Notes: a model not told the origin generated them from the sequence alone. Shown: positions 1-6,799, counted from the first letter of the stretch. The stretch is DNA of 6,962 nucleotides from Planctomycetota bacterium (GCA_025356915.1 JANXQG010000081.1:1-6962), one strand, 5' to 3'. Program-made: numbers and translations.

Positions 1-60
1 GGCACGAGTTCCCGGGGTGGGATTCGAGATACCGGAAACATTATGGGGTGGAACGAGTGA

Positions 61-81
61 TTCCCTGTGCCTGACAGGGAA
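61..81 (-). terminator. Hairpin downstream of the HEAT-repeat gene, possible terminator
   Basis: A perfect 8-bp inverted repeat (TTCCCTGT / ACAGGGAA) with a 5-base loop sits 14 bases past the stop codon of the HEAT-repeat gene. The position suits transcription termination or 3'-end protection for the operon. No run of T follows on the minus strand (the next bases are TCACTCG), so it is not a classical intrinsic terminator. It could be Rho-assisted or merely an RNA-stabilising stem. The remaining bases 1-60 show no gene or other structure. Confidence 0.45.
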
Positions 82-95
82 CCGCCAAGGGCAGC

Positions 96-2249
96 CTACG
101 GCTTCGGCAGCAATATCTCGGCGTTTTGAGTGAATCTCGCCTTGCCGTTCTTGCCGTTCATGCGGTACTCGATCTTCAACTCCTTGATCGTGCCGGGGGC
201 TGGATCGCCGCCGAAGGCATCGTTGTAGGTCGCCGCCTCCAGCACGATCAGCGGAAAGCCGCGTGCGCCTTTGCGGACCGTGTCGGTTACATCCTTCATC
301 GTCGCGCCGGCACCATACTCCGCCTTGAGAATCTCGATCTTCATCAGTTCCATGTTGAGTTGCGCTAAAAGCTCCTGAACCTGGGGCGATTTGCCGCGGA
401 TCTTCTGGGCAATGGCCAACGCCGTCTTGCTCGCATCGTCCTTCAACGAGGCTATTTTTGCTGTTGCGCCGGCCAGTTGCAGGGCATCCAGGCTTGGATA
501 GCGCAGGAGTACCTCCAGAACGAGCTTCTTTTCCGCGTCTCGCTTGGAGATCGCCATCGCCGTGCGGCACATCTCGGCGCGCTCCTCGCCCTTCATGGGA
601 AACTGACGGAGCAAGCGGATATAGGCCCGGACGGCGCGGACTTCAAATTTTGTGTCGGAAGACGTCTTCGCCAGGTTGGCCAGCACGGGAGCCGCGTCGA
701 GCGTCATCCACTCGCCTAGCAGCCGGCTGCCGGCGTCCTGAATATCGGTGTCGGAGTTGGCGGCGGCGGCACCGACGGCTTCGAGTGCCTTCTTTCCGCC
801 CAACGCGGTAAGCACTTCCAGCAGGTTGACCCGGGCCGGAACTTTTGCCGACCCCATCGCCGCGACAAGCTTCGCCGCGCATGCTTCCGTGTCCGACATG
901 CGCTGACAGGCTACCTTGAGTGCCTTTTCCGCAGCCTGAGCCTCTTCGGCGTTCTCGGGCGGCGAAGCAACGCGGCCGATCAGGACCGCAATATCCTTGA
1001 ACTCAACGGCATAGCCAAGTGCCGTGAGTGCTTGTAGACGAACCTGGAGGTCGGCGTCAGAGGTGGCCTTGATTACGTCAGGGATTGCCGCGGTCAAGAC
1101 GCGATCGCCCACCAACTGGAGGAGAACCTTGCGGACCTTGCCATCGACCTTGGGTAGCCGAGCGGCAATTGCGGCATCGACTTCTTTGCCGCGCAGACTG
1201 GCAAGCGCCTCGGTGGCCGTCGTCGCCAGCGACGCGTTCTCGTCGGCTGCGGCTTCCAGCAAGAGTGGAACGGACGAGACGTTTCCAAGCCGCTTGAGTA
1301 CCTTGACTACGGTAACCTTAACCAAGTCCGGACCTGTCTTGGCTGCCTGCAACACGGTCGGCATCGCGGTCGCATCACCGCGGTCGGCAATCGCCAGAAT
1401 CAACAACGACTGCCGCTCGGGCGACGCCTTGCCGAGTTCCGACACCAGGGCATCGGTCGTTCCCTTGCCGGGCAATTCGCGGGCCACGGTCAACGCCAGA
1501 TTGAACATTTGCTTGTCGGCCGACTGCAAGAGTTCAACCAGCAACGGCACACCATCGGCTTTGCGGGCAAGGATCGCGCCGCGGGTGGCTTCGCGAACGC
1601 GCTGCTTGGGCACGTCGGCCTTACGCACCAGATCGCAGATCCGCGCGGCTTCGTCAGCTTTGCCGGCGGCAAGCTGCTTCTCCGCACAGAGGATGCAACC
1701 TTCGGCCACGGCGGAGCGGACTGCGGGCGCGGCGCCGGAAAGTGCCCCTTCGAGCGTCTTCGCGGCAGAGTCGCCGCCGATGCGGCCCAAGGCCACTGCG
1801 GCGACCGAGGCAATTTCCACGTCGTTGTCCTTCAGTTTCGCCGCAAGGGCCTCGACGGCCTTGACGTCATGACGGAAACCGATCGAGTTGATCGCGCCGA
1901 TCAGACAACGGCCGCTGAGTTTGCCCAGCGAAGAGCGGAGTGCCTCATCGACCGCCGCATCGGGAATGACTTCCAAGGCAATCCGTGCCCACCCCGCCAA
2001 ATGCTCATCCGCCAGCAGCGACATGAGTGCCGGTACGGCGTCTTTCGTGCCGCACAACGCAAGCTGCTTGCAGGCCATGGCCTTGTCGCTGGGCTGCGCT
2101 TCGGACTTGAGCACGGCGATCAGTATCGTTTCCTTCTTTTTGTCGGCGGCCACCTTGTCTTCAGCCGCCGTGGCGGCAACAACCGCCAGCGCGAGGGTCG
2201 AACATGCGACCATTGCGGAGAGAATCCTGCGTGTTTGAAAGGTAAACAT
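96..2249 (-). CDS. Secreted HEAT-repeat protein with a C-terminal beta-rich module
   Basis: A 717-residue protein with no visible catalytic motif, likely a binding or scaffold protein outside the cytoplasm. Residues 1-29 form a signal peptide (RR at 7-8, hydrophobic 9-27, Ala-rich cleavage zone). The RR is not followed by FLK, so Sec export is more likely than Tat. Residues about 41-630 are Ala/Leu-rich paired helices typical of HEAT/PBS-lyase-like repeats, with recurring cores such as AVPALMSLLADE (71-82), VAAVALGRIGG (149-159) and SVPLLLEAAADE (326-337). Residues about 637-715 form a different module (ILKAEYGAGA ... DVTDTVRK ... FGGDPAPGTIKELKIEY ... LLPKP). From memory it resembles the DnaJC11 C-terminal type (DUF3395), which I could not verify. 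The ATG at 2249 has AAGGA 8 bases upstream; an in-frame TTG at 2255 lies only 2 bases from that site and is unlikely. It is the third gene of the operon, 64 bases after the second oxidoreductase. Confidence 0.88.
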   Translation of the reverse strand: MFTFQTRRILSAMVACSTLALAVVAATAAEDKVAADKKKETILIAVLKSEAQPSDKAMACKQLALCGTKDAVPALMSLLADEHLAGWARIALEVIPDAAVDEALRSSLGKLSGRCLIGAINSIGFRHDVKAVEALAAKLKDNDVEIASVAAVALGRIGGDSAAKTLEGALSGAAPAVRSAVAEGCILCAEKQLAAGKADEAARICDLVRKADVPKQRVREATRGAILARKADGVPLLVELLQSADKQMFNLALTVARELPGKGTTDALVSELGKASPERQSLLILAIADRGDATAMPTVLQAAKTGPDLVKVTVVKVLKRLGNVSSVPLLLEAAADENASLATTATEALASLRGKEVDAAIAARLPKVDGKVRKVLLQLVGDRVLTAAIPDVIKATSDADLQVRLQALTALGYAVEFKDIAVLIGRVASPPENAEEAQAAEKALKVACQRMSDTEACAAKLVAAMGSAKVPARVNLLEVLTALGGKKALEAVGAAAANSDTDIQDAGSRLLGEWMTLDAAPVLANLAKTSSDTKFEVRAVRAYIRLLRQFPMKGEERAEMCRTAMAISKRDAEKKLVLEVLLRYPSLDALQLAGATAKIASLKDDASKTALAIAQKIRGKSPQVQELLAQLNMELMKIEILKAEYGAGATMKDVTDTVRKGARGFPLIVLEAATYNDAFGGDPAPGTIKELKIEYRMNGKNGKARFTQNAEILLPKP

Positions 2250-2257
2250 ATTCAATT

Positions 2258-2262
2258 TCCTT
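2258..2262 (-). promoter_or_regulatory. Ribosome binding site fixing the HEAT-protein start
   Basis: AAGGA lies 8 bases before the ATG at 2249. It decides against an in-frame TTG at 2255, which would leave only 2 bases of spacing. Independent translation initiation of the third operon gene is therefore likely. Confidence 0.7.
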
Positions 2263-2313
2263 AGGCTACTTGGTGTTGGTGTGGGTAAGTGTACTCGCTT
2301 CGCGGCAGACCAC

Positions 2314-3600
2314 TCAGACGTGCCACGGGTCGCGGATTGCTTCGCTGCGAAGGCGGTTCGCCTCGTCGTCGCCGATGAACTCGTTCTTGACCGGGTCGTA
2401 CTTCAGCGCGCGATTCAGGAAAATGGCGATGTTCGAGGCATGGCAGGCGATGTGCGACTGGGCGGCCACCTGGTAATTCACACGCGGCATCCCTCGCGAC
2501 TTGACGCAGTCGAGGAAATTGCGGATGTGGAAGTTGGCCGGATAGCCGCCGATCTCCTGGACCTTCTTGCCCGACAGAAGTGCCGGCGAACTGAGCATCA
2601 GCTTCGCCGTATCGCCCGTTTCGACCCAACCCTTCTCGCCTTCAAAGCGCACAGGGCATGAGCCTAACGGCAGCCAGCCGTTGTTGCGGAGAACCAGTTT
2701 CACGCCATTGGCATAGCGTGCCGACGCCGTGCCGTCTTTTTCGATGGGGAAGTATTCCACGGGGGCCGTGTCGTCCGCCTCGGCGGCCCACTGGCAGAGG
2801 TCGACGCAGTGGGAGCCCCATTCCAGGTTCCCGCCGCCGACCCTGCCACCCCCTTTTTCAAACTCCGAACTCAATAGGCCGCGGTTGAACGGACGCCATG
2901 CGGCCGAACCAAGGAACAGGTCCCAATCAATTTGTTCCTTCGGTGGGTCGGCCTCGCCTTGGCCCCAACCGCTCGTGTGCGTGCCCAGTCCGCCGGGATG
3001 CGCATAAACCGTGGTGAGCTTGCCGAGCTTGCCGCCGTGGGCCAGTTCGATGGCGAACTCCATGTGGGGCAGGCTGCGGCGCTGCATGCCGCCCTGGAAG
3101 ACGCGGCCGGTGCGGCGGAAGACGTCGGCTAGCGCGATACTTTCGGCGATGTTTTTCGTGCAGGGCTTTTCGCAGTAGACGTCTTTGCCGGCCTTGGCCG
3201 AATAGATCGACAACAAGCAGTGCCAATTCGAGCCGGTGGTGATCAATACCGCGTCGACGCCGCTCTTGTCGAGGAATTCGCGGAAGTCGCGATACATCCT
3301 ACAGTCTTTGTTGCCATACTTGCCGTCGATCCGATTTTTCACTCCTTCGCGGCGATCGGCGCGGACGTCGCAGATGGAGGTGAACTGCACTTCCGGTTCG
3401 TCCAGGAAGCATCCGAGATCGTAGCTGCCACGGCCACCAATGCCAATGCCCCCCAGGAGGATGCGCTCGCTGGGAGCCACGGCACCGTCTTTACCAAGGG
3501 CCTTGGCTGGGATCAACCCCGGTGCTGCGACCAGGGCACCGGAAACCGCGGCGGTCTTAAGAAACCGTCGCCGAGAAAGGCGTACGACTTTGTCTGACAT
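2314..3600 (-). CDS. Tat-exported Gfo/Idh/MocA family oxidoreductase, copy 2
   Basis: A 428-residue NAD(P)-dependent oxidoreductase of the Gfo/Idh/MocA family, which typically acts on sugars, inositols or sugar derivatives. The substrate here is unknown. The Tat signal RRRFLKT is at 10-16, followed by a hydrophobic stretch to about 36 (PAKA). The Rossmann dinucleotide motif is GIGGRG (53-58), the family lysine motif is EKP (144-146), and the active-site-like segment is GGGNLEWGSHCVD (255-267, with H264 and D267). The C-terminus (to DPWHV) has the form common in planctomycete members of the family. I chose the ATG at 3600 because AAGGA lies 8 bases upstream and the Tat motif then sits at the usual distance. 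In-frame starts at 3639 and 3669 would give an unusually long n-region, and the nearest purine-rich site to 3639 is 17 bases away. It is a close paralogue of the preceding gene, which ends 72 bases upstream. Some relatives (GH109) are glycosidases, so hydrolysis by a redox mechanism is possible. Confidence 0.92.
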   Translation of the reverse strand: MSDKVVRLSRRRFLKTAAVSGALVAAPGLIPAKALGKDGAVAPSERILLGGIGIGGRGSYDLGCFLDEPEVQFTSICDVRADRREGVKNRIDGKYGNKDCRMYRDFREFLDKSGVDAVLITTGSNWHCLLSIYSAKAGKDVYCEKPCTKNIAESIALADVFRRTGRVFQGGMQRRSLPHMEFAIELAHGGKLGKLTTVYAHPGGLGTHTSGWGQGEADPPKEQIDWDLFLGSAAWRPFNRGLLSSEFEKGGGRVGGGNLEWGSHCVDLCQWAAEADDTAPVEYFPIEKDGTASARYANGVKLVLRNNGWLPLGSCPVRFEGEKGWVETGDTAKLMLSSPALLSGKKVQEIGGYPANFHIRNFLDCVKSRGMPRVNYQVAAQSHIACHASNIAIFLNRALKYDPVKNEFIGDDEANRLRSEAIRDPWHV

Positions 3601-3608
3601 GCTGGATA

Positions 3609-3613
3609 TCCTT
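3609..3613 (-). promoter_or_regulatory. Ribosome binding site fixing the start of oxidoreductase copy 2
   Basis: AAGGA with 8-base spacing to the ATG at 3600. It supports that start over the in-frame ATG at 3639, whose 5'-flank lacks a purine-rich site at suitable distance. Confidence 0.7.
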
Positions 3614-3672
3614 GGGATGTTGGGTTGGGACTGTGTCATTCTGTTTTTGGGTAGTTCTCCGCAAACCATTGC

Positions 3673-4950
3673 TCAAAGCCGCCACGGCTCGCGTGTGGCC
3701 TCGCCGCGCAATCGGTTCGCCTCGTTGTCACCGATGAATTCGTTCTTCACCGGGTCATACTTCAGCGCGCGATTCAGGAAGATGGCGATATTGGAGGCAT
3801 GGCAGGCGATGTGCGACTGGCAGGCCACCTGGTAATTCACGCGCGGCTTGCCACGCGACTTGACGCAATCGAGGAAATCGCGAATGTGGAAATGGGCTGG
3901 CGCGCCGCCGATCTCGGCGACACTCCTTCCGGAAAGAAGTGCCGGCGAGCTTAGGGCCAGCTTTCCGCTGTCGCCCGTCTCCACCCAGCCTGTTTCTCCC
4001 TCAAAACGCACCGGACAGGAACCCAGGGGGAGCCAACCATTTCCGCGAAGAACCAGTTTGACGCCGTTGGCGTATTGGGCGGTCGCCTGACCGTTTTCGA
4101 CCGGGAAGTACTCAACCGGGGCCGTGTCGTCCGCCTGGTTGGCCCATTGGCACATGTCAACACAGTGGGAACCCCATTCCAGGTTCCCGCCGCCGACCAT
4201 GCCGCCGCCCTTTTCAAACTCCGCCGAGAGCAGTCCCGGGTTGAAGGGCCTCCAGGGTGCCGAGCCGAGGAATAAGTCCCAATCGACTTGCTCTTTAGAC
4301 GGTTCCAGTTGTGCCTGGGGCCAGCCGCTCGTGCGGGTGTCTAGTCCGCCGGGATGGGCATGAATGGTTTGCAAGGGGCCAAGTTTTCCCTCCCGCGCCA
4401 ATTGGATGGCAAAGTCAAAGTTGGGCACGTTGCGTCGCTGCATGCCGCCTTGGAACACCTGGGCCGTGCGGCGGAACGTGTCGGCTAGTGCCAGGCTTTC
4501 CACGATTGTCTTCGTGCAGGGCTTCTCGCAATATACGTCCTTGCCCGCCCTGGCTGCGTAGATCGAGAGCAAGGCGTGATTGTTCGATCCGGTGGTGATC
4601 AGCACGGCGTCGATGTCCTGTCGAGCGAGCAACTCGCGGAAGTCCCGATACTCGGCACATGCGCCGTACTTGTTTTTGATACCGCGCTGGACGTTCGCGC
4701 GGCGGTCGGCTCGCGGGTCGCAGCAGGCCACCACGCGCACATCAGGCTCGTTCATGAAGCATCCAAGGTCGTAGCCACCCCGACCGCCGATGCCGAGGGC
4801 ACCCACGACGATCTGTCCACTAGGCGCGACGGCACCGCCTTTGCCCAACGCGGCACCGGGGATGAACTGCGGAACCACTACCGCTGCGCCGATACCAATG
4901 GTCGTCTTCAAGAACCGTCGCCGATGCAACCTTGGTGTTGTTTCAGCCAT
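3673..4950 (-). CDS. Tat-exported Gfo/Idh/MocA family oxidoreductase, copy 1
   Basis: A 425-residue protein, first gene of the probable three-gene operon. RRRFLKT (10-16) matches the Tat consensus exactly and precedes a hydrophobic segment to about residue 35. The nucleotide-binding fold carries GIGGRG (53-58). CEKPCTK (141-147) contains the EKP motif whose lysine (K143) is catalytic or near-catalytic in characterised family members. GGGNLEWGSHCVD (253-265) supplies H262 and D265. Tat export implies folding with NAD(P) bound in the cytoplasm, as known for Zymomonas glucose-fructose oxidoreductase; that comparison is inference. The ATG at 4950 is preceded by AAGGAG at 7 bases. An upstream in-frame ATG at 5007 would add 19 basic residues before the Tat motif and has no such site. 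Copy 2 follows after 72 bases and keeps the same motifs. Differences concentrate in the signal peptide and N-terminal half, suggesting different substrates or cofactor affinity. Confidence 0.92.
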   Translation of the reverse strand: MAETTPRLHRRRFLKTTIGIGAAVVVPQFIPGAALGKGGAVAPSGQIVVGALGIGGRGGYDLGCFMNEPDVRVVACCDPRADRRANVQRGIKNKYGACAEYRDFRELLARQDIDAVLITTGSNNHALLSIYAARAGKDVYCEKPCTKTIVESLALADTFRRTAQVFQGGMQRRNVPNFDFAIQLAREGKLGPLQTIHAHPGGLDTRTSGWPQAQLEPSKEQVDWDLFLGSAPWRPFNPGLLSAEFEKGGGMVGGGNLEWGSHCVDMCQWANQADDTAPVEYFPVENGQATAQYANGVKLVLRGNGWLPLGSCPVRFEGETGWVETGDSGKLALSSPALLSGRSVAEIGGAPAHFHIRDFLDCVKSRGKPRVNYQVACQSHIACHASNIAIFLNRALKYDPVKNEFIGDNEANRLRGEATREPWRL

Positions 4951-4957
4951 GTCTCGT

Positions 4958-4963
4958 CTCCTT
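4958..4963 (-). promoter_or_regulatory. Ribosome binding site fixing the start of oxidoreductase copy 1
   Basis: AAGGAG, a near-ideal Shine-Dalgarno sequence, 7 bases before the ATG at 4950. It favours this start over the upstream in-frame ATG at 5007. Confidence 0.8.
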
Positions 4964-5009
4964 GGTTTGCATCTCCGGATGGAAAGGCGGGCAGGGATGC
5001 AATGCAAAA

Positions 5010-5100
5010 TGGCGGGTGGAGTCCAGGTGGGGCAAAGTCCAGTGTAATCGATGCTTCACTAAAGTCAACGGAGATATTCAAAACATCGTTTGGCGGGTGG
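5010..5100. repeat. 10-bp direct repeat flanking the operon promoter
   Basis: TGGCGGGTGG occurs at 5010-5019 and again at 5091-5100, start to start 81 bases apart. One copy lies just downstream of the predicted transcription start and the other about 22 bases upstream of the -35 box. Such placement could suit a regulator binding two sites, but in GC-rich DNA a 10-mer pair may be chance. Confidence 0.25.
5041..5068 (-). promoter_or_regulatory. Predicted sigma70-type promoter of the three-gene operon
   Basis: On the minus strand, TTGACT (5068-5063) matches the -35 consensus at 5 of 6 positions. After a 16-base spacer, TACACT (5046-5041) matches the -10 at 4 of 6. Transcription would begin near 5034, giving an untranslated leader of roughly 80 bases before the ATG at 4950. 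The same TACACT hexamer forms the -10 of the promoter upstream of the isomerase-like gene. This is prediction by eye; planctomycete promoters can deviate from the E. coli consensus. Confidence 0.5.
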
Positions 5101-5233
5101 TGTGGCGGCACACATTGGTGGGATACCACACGGTTCGCGCCTTTCCAGAATCTTTCGCCACCTGCGGAATTCCGCTCGCAATCCGCTTGAGCTTTCCGTA
5201 GGCCCTTGGAAATATCCCCGGGTATTTTATAAA

Positions 5234-6694
5234 TCAGCCCTCCATCACCACCTTGATCCCCATCAACTGGGCGAGGTCGTGGGCGGCGTTCAAACGGTCG
5301 CCGTAGAAGACGACACGGTGCAGAAGCGTCATCATGTCGCCGGAGAGCACGCCACCGCCCCAGTTACGCAACATGCTGCGCGCGTCGGCCACTTCGGTAA
5401 TGATCTGCGTGCGGCAGCCGCGGTCGTCAAAATCGGGAATTTCCGTGATCTTGCCGGTCGAAATGAGGAGCGAATCGAGATTCACCAGCTTGGCGCAGGT
5501 GATCGGCTGGCCTACCTTCAACTCGACCGCCAACGACGCCCCACGATTGTCGTCGCGGTGCGTGCGGATGACAAATGGCGCGCGATGGTCGGTAGAGCCA
5601 TTCATCTTCGTCGGAGCAAGGCAGTGGGCGTGGATTACGGCGTTGCGAGCCGTGTCGAACAGCGGGTCGGTGATGAAGCCCGGTACGCCAAACGCGTAGC
5701 CGAACATGAGCATCGTGAGCGTCGAATCCATGTCCGCCTCGCACGCGCCCACCAACCCAAGGTCCAACAGCTTGCTGAATCCCAGGCAGGGATAGCCGAG
5801 CTTGTCGATGGGAATGCCACCAAGGCACTTGATCGTGATCGCGCGGGCACCGTGGTCGATCATCAGCTTCTTCATCGCCAGGTACATTCCAGCCGACTTG
5901 ACAATCTCCTGCCGAGTTGGCTCGACGATCTTCTTGGCCTGCGACAGCCAGTAGCTTTCGGCTTCGGCCTCGACCTCTTTCGGATCGATCGCCGCGTGGA
6001 CCTTGACCACGGTCGGCACGTCAATCGAGATCACCTCGACCCCAAGCTTCTCTTTCACCCGTTGAAAGTTGCATGCGGCCTCGGTGCCGTTCGCCGGCCC
6101 AACCAACAGAATCTTCGTCCTCTGCATGTAGACGGGCACTCGCAATAGCGCGACAGCGCGGTCGATGTCGCCCCGATCGCTCGAAGCGGCAAGAATCACA
6201 CGCTGCCCTTGCCGAAGCCACTCCGCCACGTACATCCAGTCGTGCCCGCTGAACGGTTGCGAGTAGATGGCTACCGGCTTGCCGGTCTTGATGAACTCGG
6301 CAAAGGCAGAGGCATCACCGAAACTCAAATGCACGAGCAGCACGGCATCGGCGTCGCCCAATTTGGCGGCGACCTTCGCGGCCTCGGCCGGAGAGTTGGC
6401 GATCAACTGACCACCCACAAACTTCACGTCACCAAGCCGCTCTTCCACGCCCGCGAGATACTTCTGGAAGCCGGCGACCTCGGCGGAAGCGTTGAACTCG
6501 GGCTTGGGCCACGCCCCGCCCTTGCCCAGGTAGACGACATGCACCTTGACCGGCGGGAGCTTGGGCCAGCCCGCCTCCTCGGCGGCCTGAAGCGGTTGGG
6601 CCGACAACCCGCCCATCAACAACATACCGCCCGCCGCAGCGGTCCCCAGGAACTCACGTCGACTCAGTCCGCCTCCAGAACAAGAATGGCACAT
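5234..6694 (-). CDS. Tat-exported L-fucose/L-arabinose isomerase-like protein
   Basis: A 486-residue protein related to the L-fucose/L-arabinose isomerase fold, whose cytoplasmic members interconvert aldoses and ketoses with a divalent metal. SRREFLG (11-17) is a perfect Tat motif, followed by a Gly/Ala/Leu hydrophobic stretch (18-38); mature protein starts near residue 38-40. Two cysteines precede the Tat motif (MCHSC), an odd n-region. The centre carries ACEADMDSTLTM (317-328), then D343 and HCLAP (357-361). E319 and D343 are 24 residues apart, the same spacing I recall for metal ligands E337 and D361 of E. coli FucI. H357 lies in the HC-x-AP motif common in distant family members. The length is shorter than FucI (about 590), so activity on fucose is not implied. 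The ATG at 6694 has AAGGA at 7 bases and a consensus promoter upstream. The next gene starts 283 bases downstream under its own promoter. Confidence 0.8.
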   Translation of the reverse strand: MCHSCSGGGLSRREFLGTAAAGGMLLMGGLSAQPLQAAEEAGWPKLPPVKVHVVYLGKGGAWPKPEFNASAEVAGFQKYLAGVEERLGDVKFVGGQLIANSPAEAAKVAAKLGDADAVLLVHLSFGDASAFAEFIKTGKPVAIYSQPFSGHDWMYVAEWLRQGQRVILAASSDRGDIDRAVALLRVPVYMQRTKILLVGPANGTEAACNFQRVKEKLGVEVISIDVPTVVKVHAAIDPKEVEAEAESYWLSQAKKIVEPTRQEIVKSAGMYLAMKKLMIDHGARAITIKCLGGIPIDKLGYPCLGFSKLLDLGLVGACEADMDSTLTMLMFGYAFGVPGFITDPLFDTARNAVIHAHCLAPTKMNGSTDHRAPFVIRTHRDDNRGASLAVELKVGQPITCAKLVNLDSLLISTGKITEIPDFDDRGCRTQIITEVADARSMLRNWGGGVLSGDMMTLLHRVVFYGDRLNAAHDLAQLMGIKVVMEG

Positions 6695-6708
6695 GAAAGG
6701 ATCCTTTC
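6695..6708 (-). promoter_or_regulatory. Ribosome binding site inside a perfect 14-bp palindrome
   Basis: GAAAGGATCCTTTC is its own reverse complement and directly abuts the ATG at 6694. It contains the AAGGA Shine-Dalgarno sequence (6706-6702, 7 bases from the start). In RNA it could form a 5-bp stem with a GAUC loop that masks the site, or could let two transcripts pair. A regulatory role is inference. Confidence 0.55.
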
Positions 6709-6739
6709 ACGGATGGAAATTTGATATTCGACAGGACTG

Positions 6740-6768
6740 AGTGTAAACCAGAGGAAATGGTAAATCAA
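6740..6768 (-). promoter_or_regulatory. Predicted sigma70-type promoter of the isomerase-like gene
   Basis: On the minus strand, TTGATT (6768-6763, 4 of 6 to consensus), a 17-base spacer and TACACT (6745-6740, 4 of 6). The start site would fall near 6733, leaving a leader of about 40 bases that ends in the palindromic ribosome binding site. The -10 hexamer is identical to that of the downstream operon promoter and the -35 differs by one base, suggesting co-regulation. Confidence 0.5.
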
Positions 6769-6774
6769 GTGGAC

Positions 6775-6799
6775 GCAGGCTGCTTACCCTCCGGCCTGC
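6775..6799. other. Hairpin-forming inverted repeat upstream of the promoter
   Basis: GCAGGC (6775-6780) and GCCTGC (6794-6799) form a 6-bp GC-rich stem with a 13-base loop, 6 bases upstream of the -35 box. It could be an operator or the end of an upstream transcription unit. There is no T-tract, and the evidence is weak. Confidence 0.25.

Larger units (their letters stand above)
4951..5233. other. 283-base intergenic region between isomerase-like gene and operon
   Basis: It holds a sigma70-type promoter (5041-5068), a leader of about 80 bases and the AAGGAG site for oxidoreductase copy 1. A 12-bp perfect palindrome, GCGGAATTCCGC, lies at 5164-5175. Near the end of the upstream gene there is only an imperfect A/T-flanked palindrome (about 5210-5227), too weak to call a terminator, so read-through into the operon cannot be excluded. 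Short open frames here have no ribosome binding site and no recognisable protein. Confidence 0.6.

Noticed and set aside
1024..1872. Open frame of 282 codons on the plus strand
   Set aside because: It is antisense to the HEAT-repeat gene, with a Ser/Ala/Thr/Arg-rich composition typical of a frame shadow and no start signal.
2288..2293. A third TACACT hexamer between oxidoreductase copy 2 and the HEAT gene, as a possible internal promoter
   Set aside because: No sequence close to TTGACA lies 16-18 bases upstream (the bases there read about TGAGTG), so the HEAT gene is more simply expressed from the operon promoter.
3637..3639. Alternative ATG for oxidoreductase copy 2
   Set aside because: The purine-rich GGAG is 17 bases away, and the added residues would push the Tat motif far from the N-terminus. 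The ATG at 3600 has AAGGA at 8 bases.
5210..5227. Possible terminator after the isomerase-like gene (AAATA ... TATTT around CCCGGGG)
   Set aside because: The pairing is interrupted by a mismatch and leaves almost no loop. No T-tract follows on the minus strand.
5090..6148. Long open frame (352 codons) on the plus strand
   Set aside because: It is antisense to the isomerase-like gene, starts in the intergenic region without a ribosome binding site, and its translation has no recognisable motif. Long antisense frames are expected in GC-rich coding DNA.
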